Shown piece after piece: positions 23,999 through 24,633 of a stretch of 24,633 bases of DNA. The position numbers and the translations under genes were made by a program. How positions within the stretch are numbered: the first letter of the stretch is position 1; each line of letters opens with the position of its first letter. Below the pieces are notes generated by a model. That model was given only the letters and a program-made list of their open reading frames with translations. It did no database searches and was not told the DNA's origin. Origin of the DNA: Paracoccaceae bacterium (GTDB taxonomy: Bacteria; Pseudomonadota; Alphaproteobacteria; Rhodobacterales; Rhodobacteraceae); NCBI GenBank assembly GCA_007121115.1, contig SKMI01000258.1, positions 1-24,633 of the forward strand. Direction: 5' to 3'.

Positions 23999-24633
23999 TG
24001 TGAACCGCATACGCGGGGATTTTCCGATCCTCAGCCGACAGGTGAACGGCAAGCCGTTGGTCTATCTGGACAATGGCGCCAGCGCGCAGAAGCCGCAGGT
24101 GGTGATCGACGCGGTCACCCGTGCCTATGCCGAGGAGTATTCAAACGTTCATCGCGGACTGCATTACCTGTCGAACCTTGCCACCGACAAGTACGAGGCC
24201 GTGCGCGGCACCATCGCGCGCTTCCTGGGCGCCCCGCACGAGGACGAGGTAATCTACACCACCGGCACCACGCAGGGCATCAATCTGGTCGCCTACGGCT
24301 GGGCCATGCCCCGGTTCGAGCCAGGCGACGAAGTGGTGCTGTCGATCATGGAGCATCACGCCAACATAGTGCCGTGGCATTTCCTGCGCGAGCGCCAGGG
24401 TGCGGTGCTGAAATGGGTGGATGTGGATGCTACCGGCGCGTTGGACCCGCAGGCTGTGATCGATGCGATCGGGCCGCGCACCAAGCTGGTGGCGATCACG
24501 CATATGTCCAACGTGCTGGGTACGGTGGTGGATGTGGCCGCCATCTGCGAAGGCGCGCGCGCCAAAGGCGTGCCGGTGCTGGTGGACGGCAGCCAGGCCG
24601 CCGTGCACATGCCGGTGAACGTGGCCGGTCTGG
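23991..24633 (+). CDS. sufS: Type II cysteine desulfurase SufS (5' part, cut by window end)
   Basis: SufS is the PLP-dependent cysteine desulfurase of the Suf system. The visible 214 residues begin with RIRGDFPILSRQVNGKPLVYLDNGASAQKP and include YSNVHRGLHYLS, TTGTTQGINLVAYGW, EHHANIVPWHFLRE with the pocket His near 122-123, THMSNVLGT with Asn174, and VDGSQAAVHMPV with Asp199 and Gln202. The PLP Lys and the catalytic Cys lie beyond the window. Together these are clear type II (SufS/CsdA) features, distinct from the type I enzyme at 17802. The ATG at 23991 overlaps the preceding stop by 8 bp. Confidence 0.95.
   Translation, partial: MLDVNRIRGDFPILSRQVNGKPLVYLDNGASAQKPQVVIDAVTRAYAEEYSNVHRGLHYLSNLATDKYEAVRGTIARFLGAPHEDEVIYTTGTTQGINLVAYGWAMPRFEPGDEVVLSIMEHHANIVPWHFLRERQGAVLKWVDVDATGALDPQAVIDAIGPRTKLVAITHMSNVLGTVVDVAAICEGARAKGVPVLVDGSQAAVHMPVNVAGL

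Overview
The window is a GC-rich stretch of an alphaproteobacterial chromosome, most likely from the Rhodobacteraceae/Roseobacter group. Four things point there: a dusB(nifR3)-ntrB-ntrC-ntrY-ntrX cluster whose NtrC lacks the GAFTGA loop, as in Rhodobacter; a fused ispDF gene; an iscR-iscS-sufBCD-sufS operon headed by an IscR without cluster-binding cysteines; and tightly packed genes with 1-8 bp overlaps. I see no insertion sequence, prophage, tRNA, rRNA or CRISPR array. Most of the window is conserved core genome, so the unusual material lies in regulation, small genes and protein variants.

Layout. Positions 1-440 hold no gene I can support. Positions 441-4756 (+) carry envelope genes: a YcbB-type L,D-transpeptidase, lpxD, a dedicated acyl carrier protein and a beta-ketoacyl-ACP synthase. 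The last three are closely spaced and look like one lipid A acyl-supply unit. A photolyase/cryptochrome-family gene follows at 4925-6436 (+). On the minus strand (8834 down to 6701) ispDF, pgpA and a stand-alone CinA C-terminal domain form a unit with 4-bp overlaps. Divergent from it, 9045-16366 (+) holds dusB, ntrB, ntrC, ntrY and ntrX, the nitrogen-control two-component systems. A COG2945-type alpha/beta hydrolase (16382-17041, minus) converges on ntrX.

From 17094 to the right edge runs the iron-sulfur assembly operon: promoter with an overlapping dyad, iscR, iscS (compact type I cysteine desulfurase), sufB, a 55-codon small gene, sufC, sufD, two Yip1-like membrane proteins, and sufS (type II desulfurase, cut by the window end). 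The two desulfurases would supply sulfur to the SufBCD scaffold, and IscR with a probable Irr-type operator would adjust expression to iron.

The most interesting signals are three. (1) A three-copy structured intergenic repeat (4772-4841, 17728-17796, 22790-22870) has two hairpins, the second differing in sequence between copies but always base-paired, followed by a nearly invariant 30-nt tail. (2) An operator-like TAGAA-N3-TTCTA dyad overlaps the -10 box of the iscR promoter and recurs inside the iscS coding region, within an island of rare AT-rich codons. (3) The small sufB-sufC gene and the Yip1-like pair are uncharacterised passengers of the suf operon.
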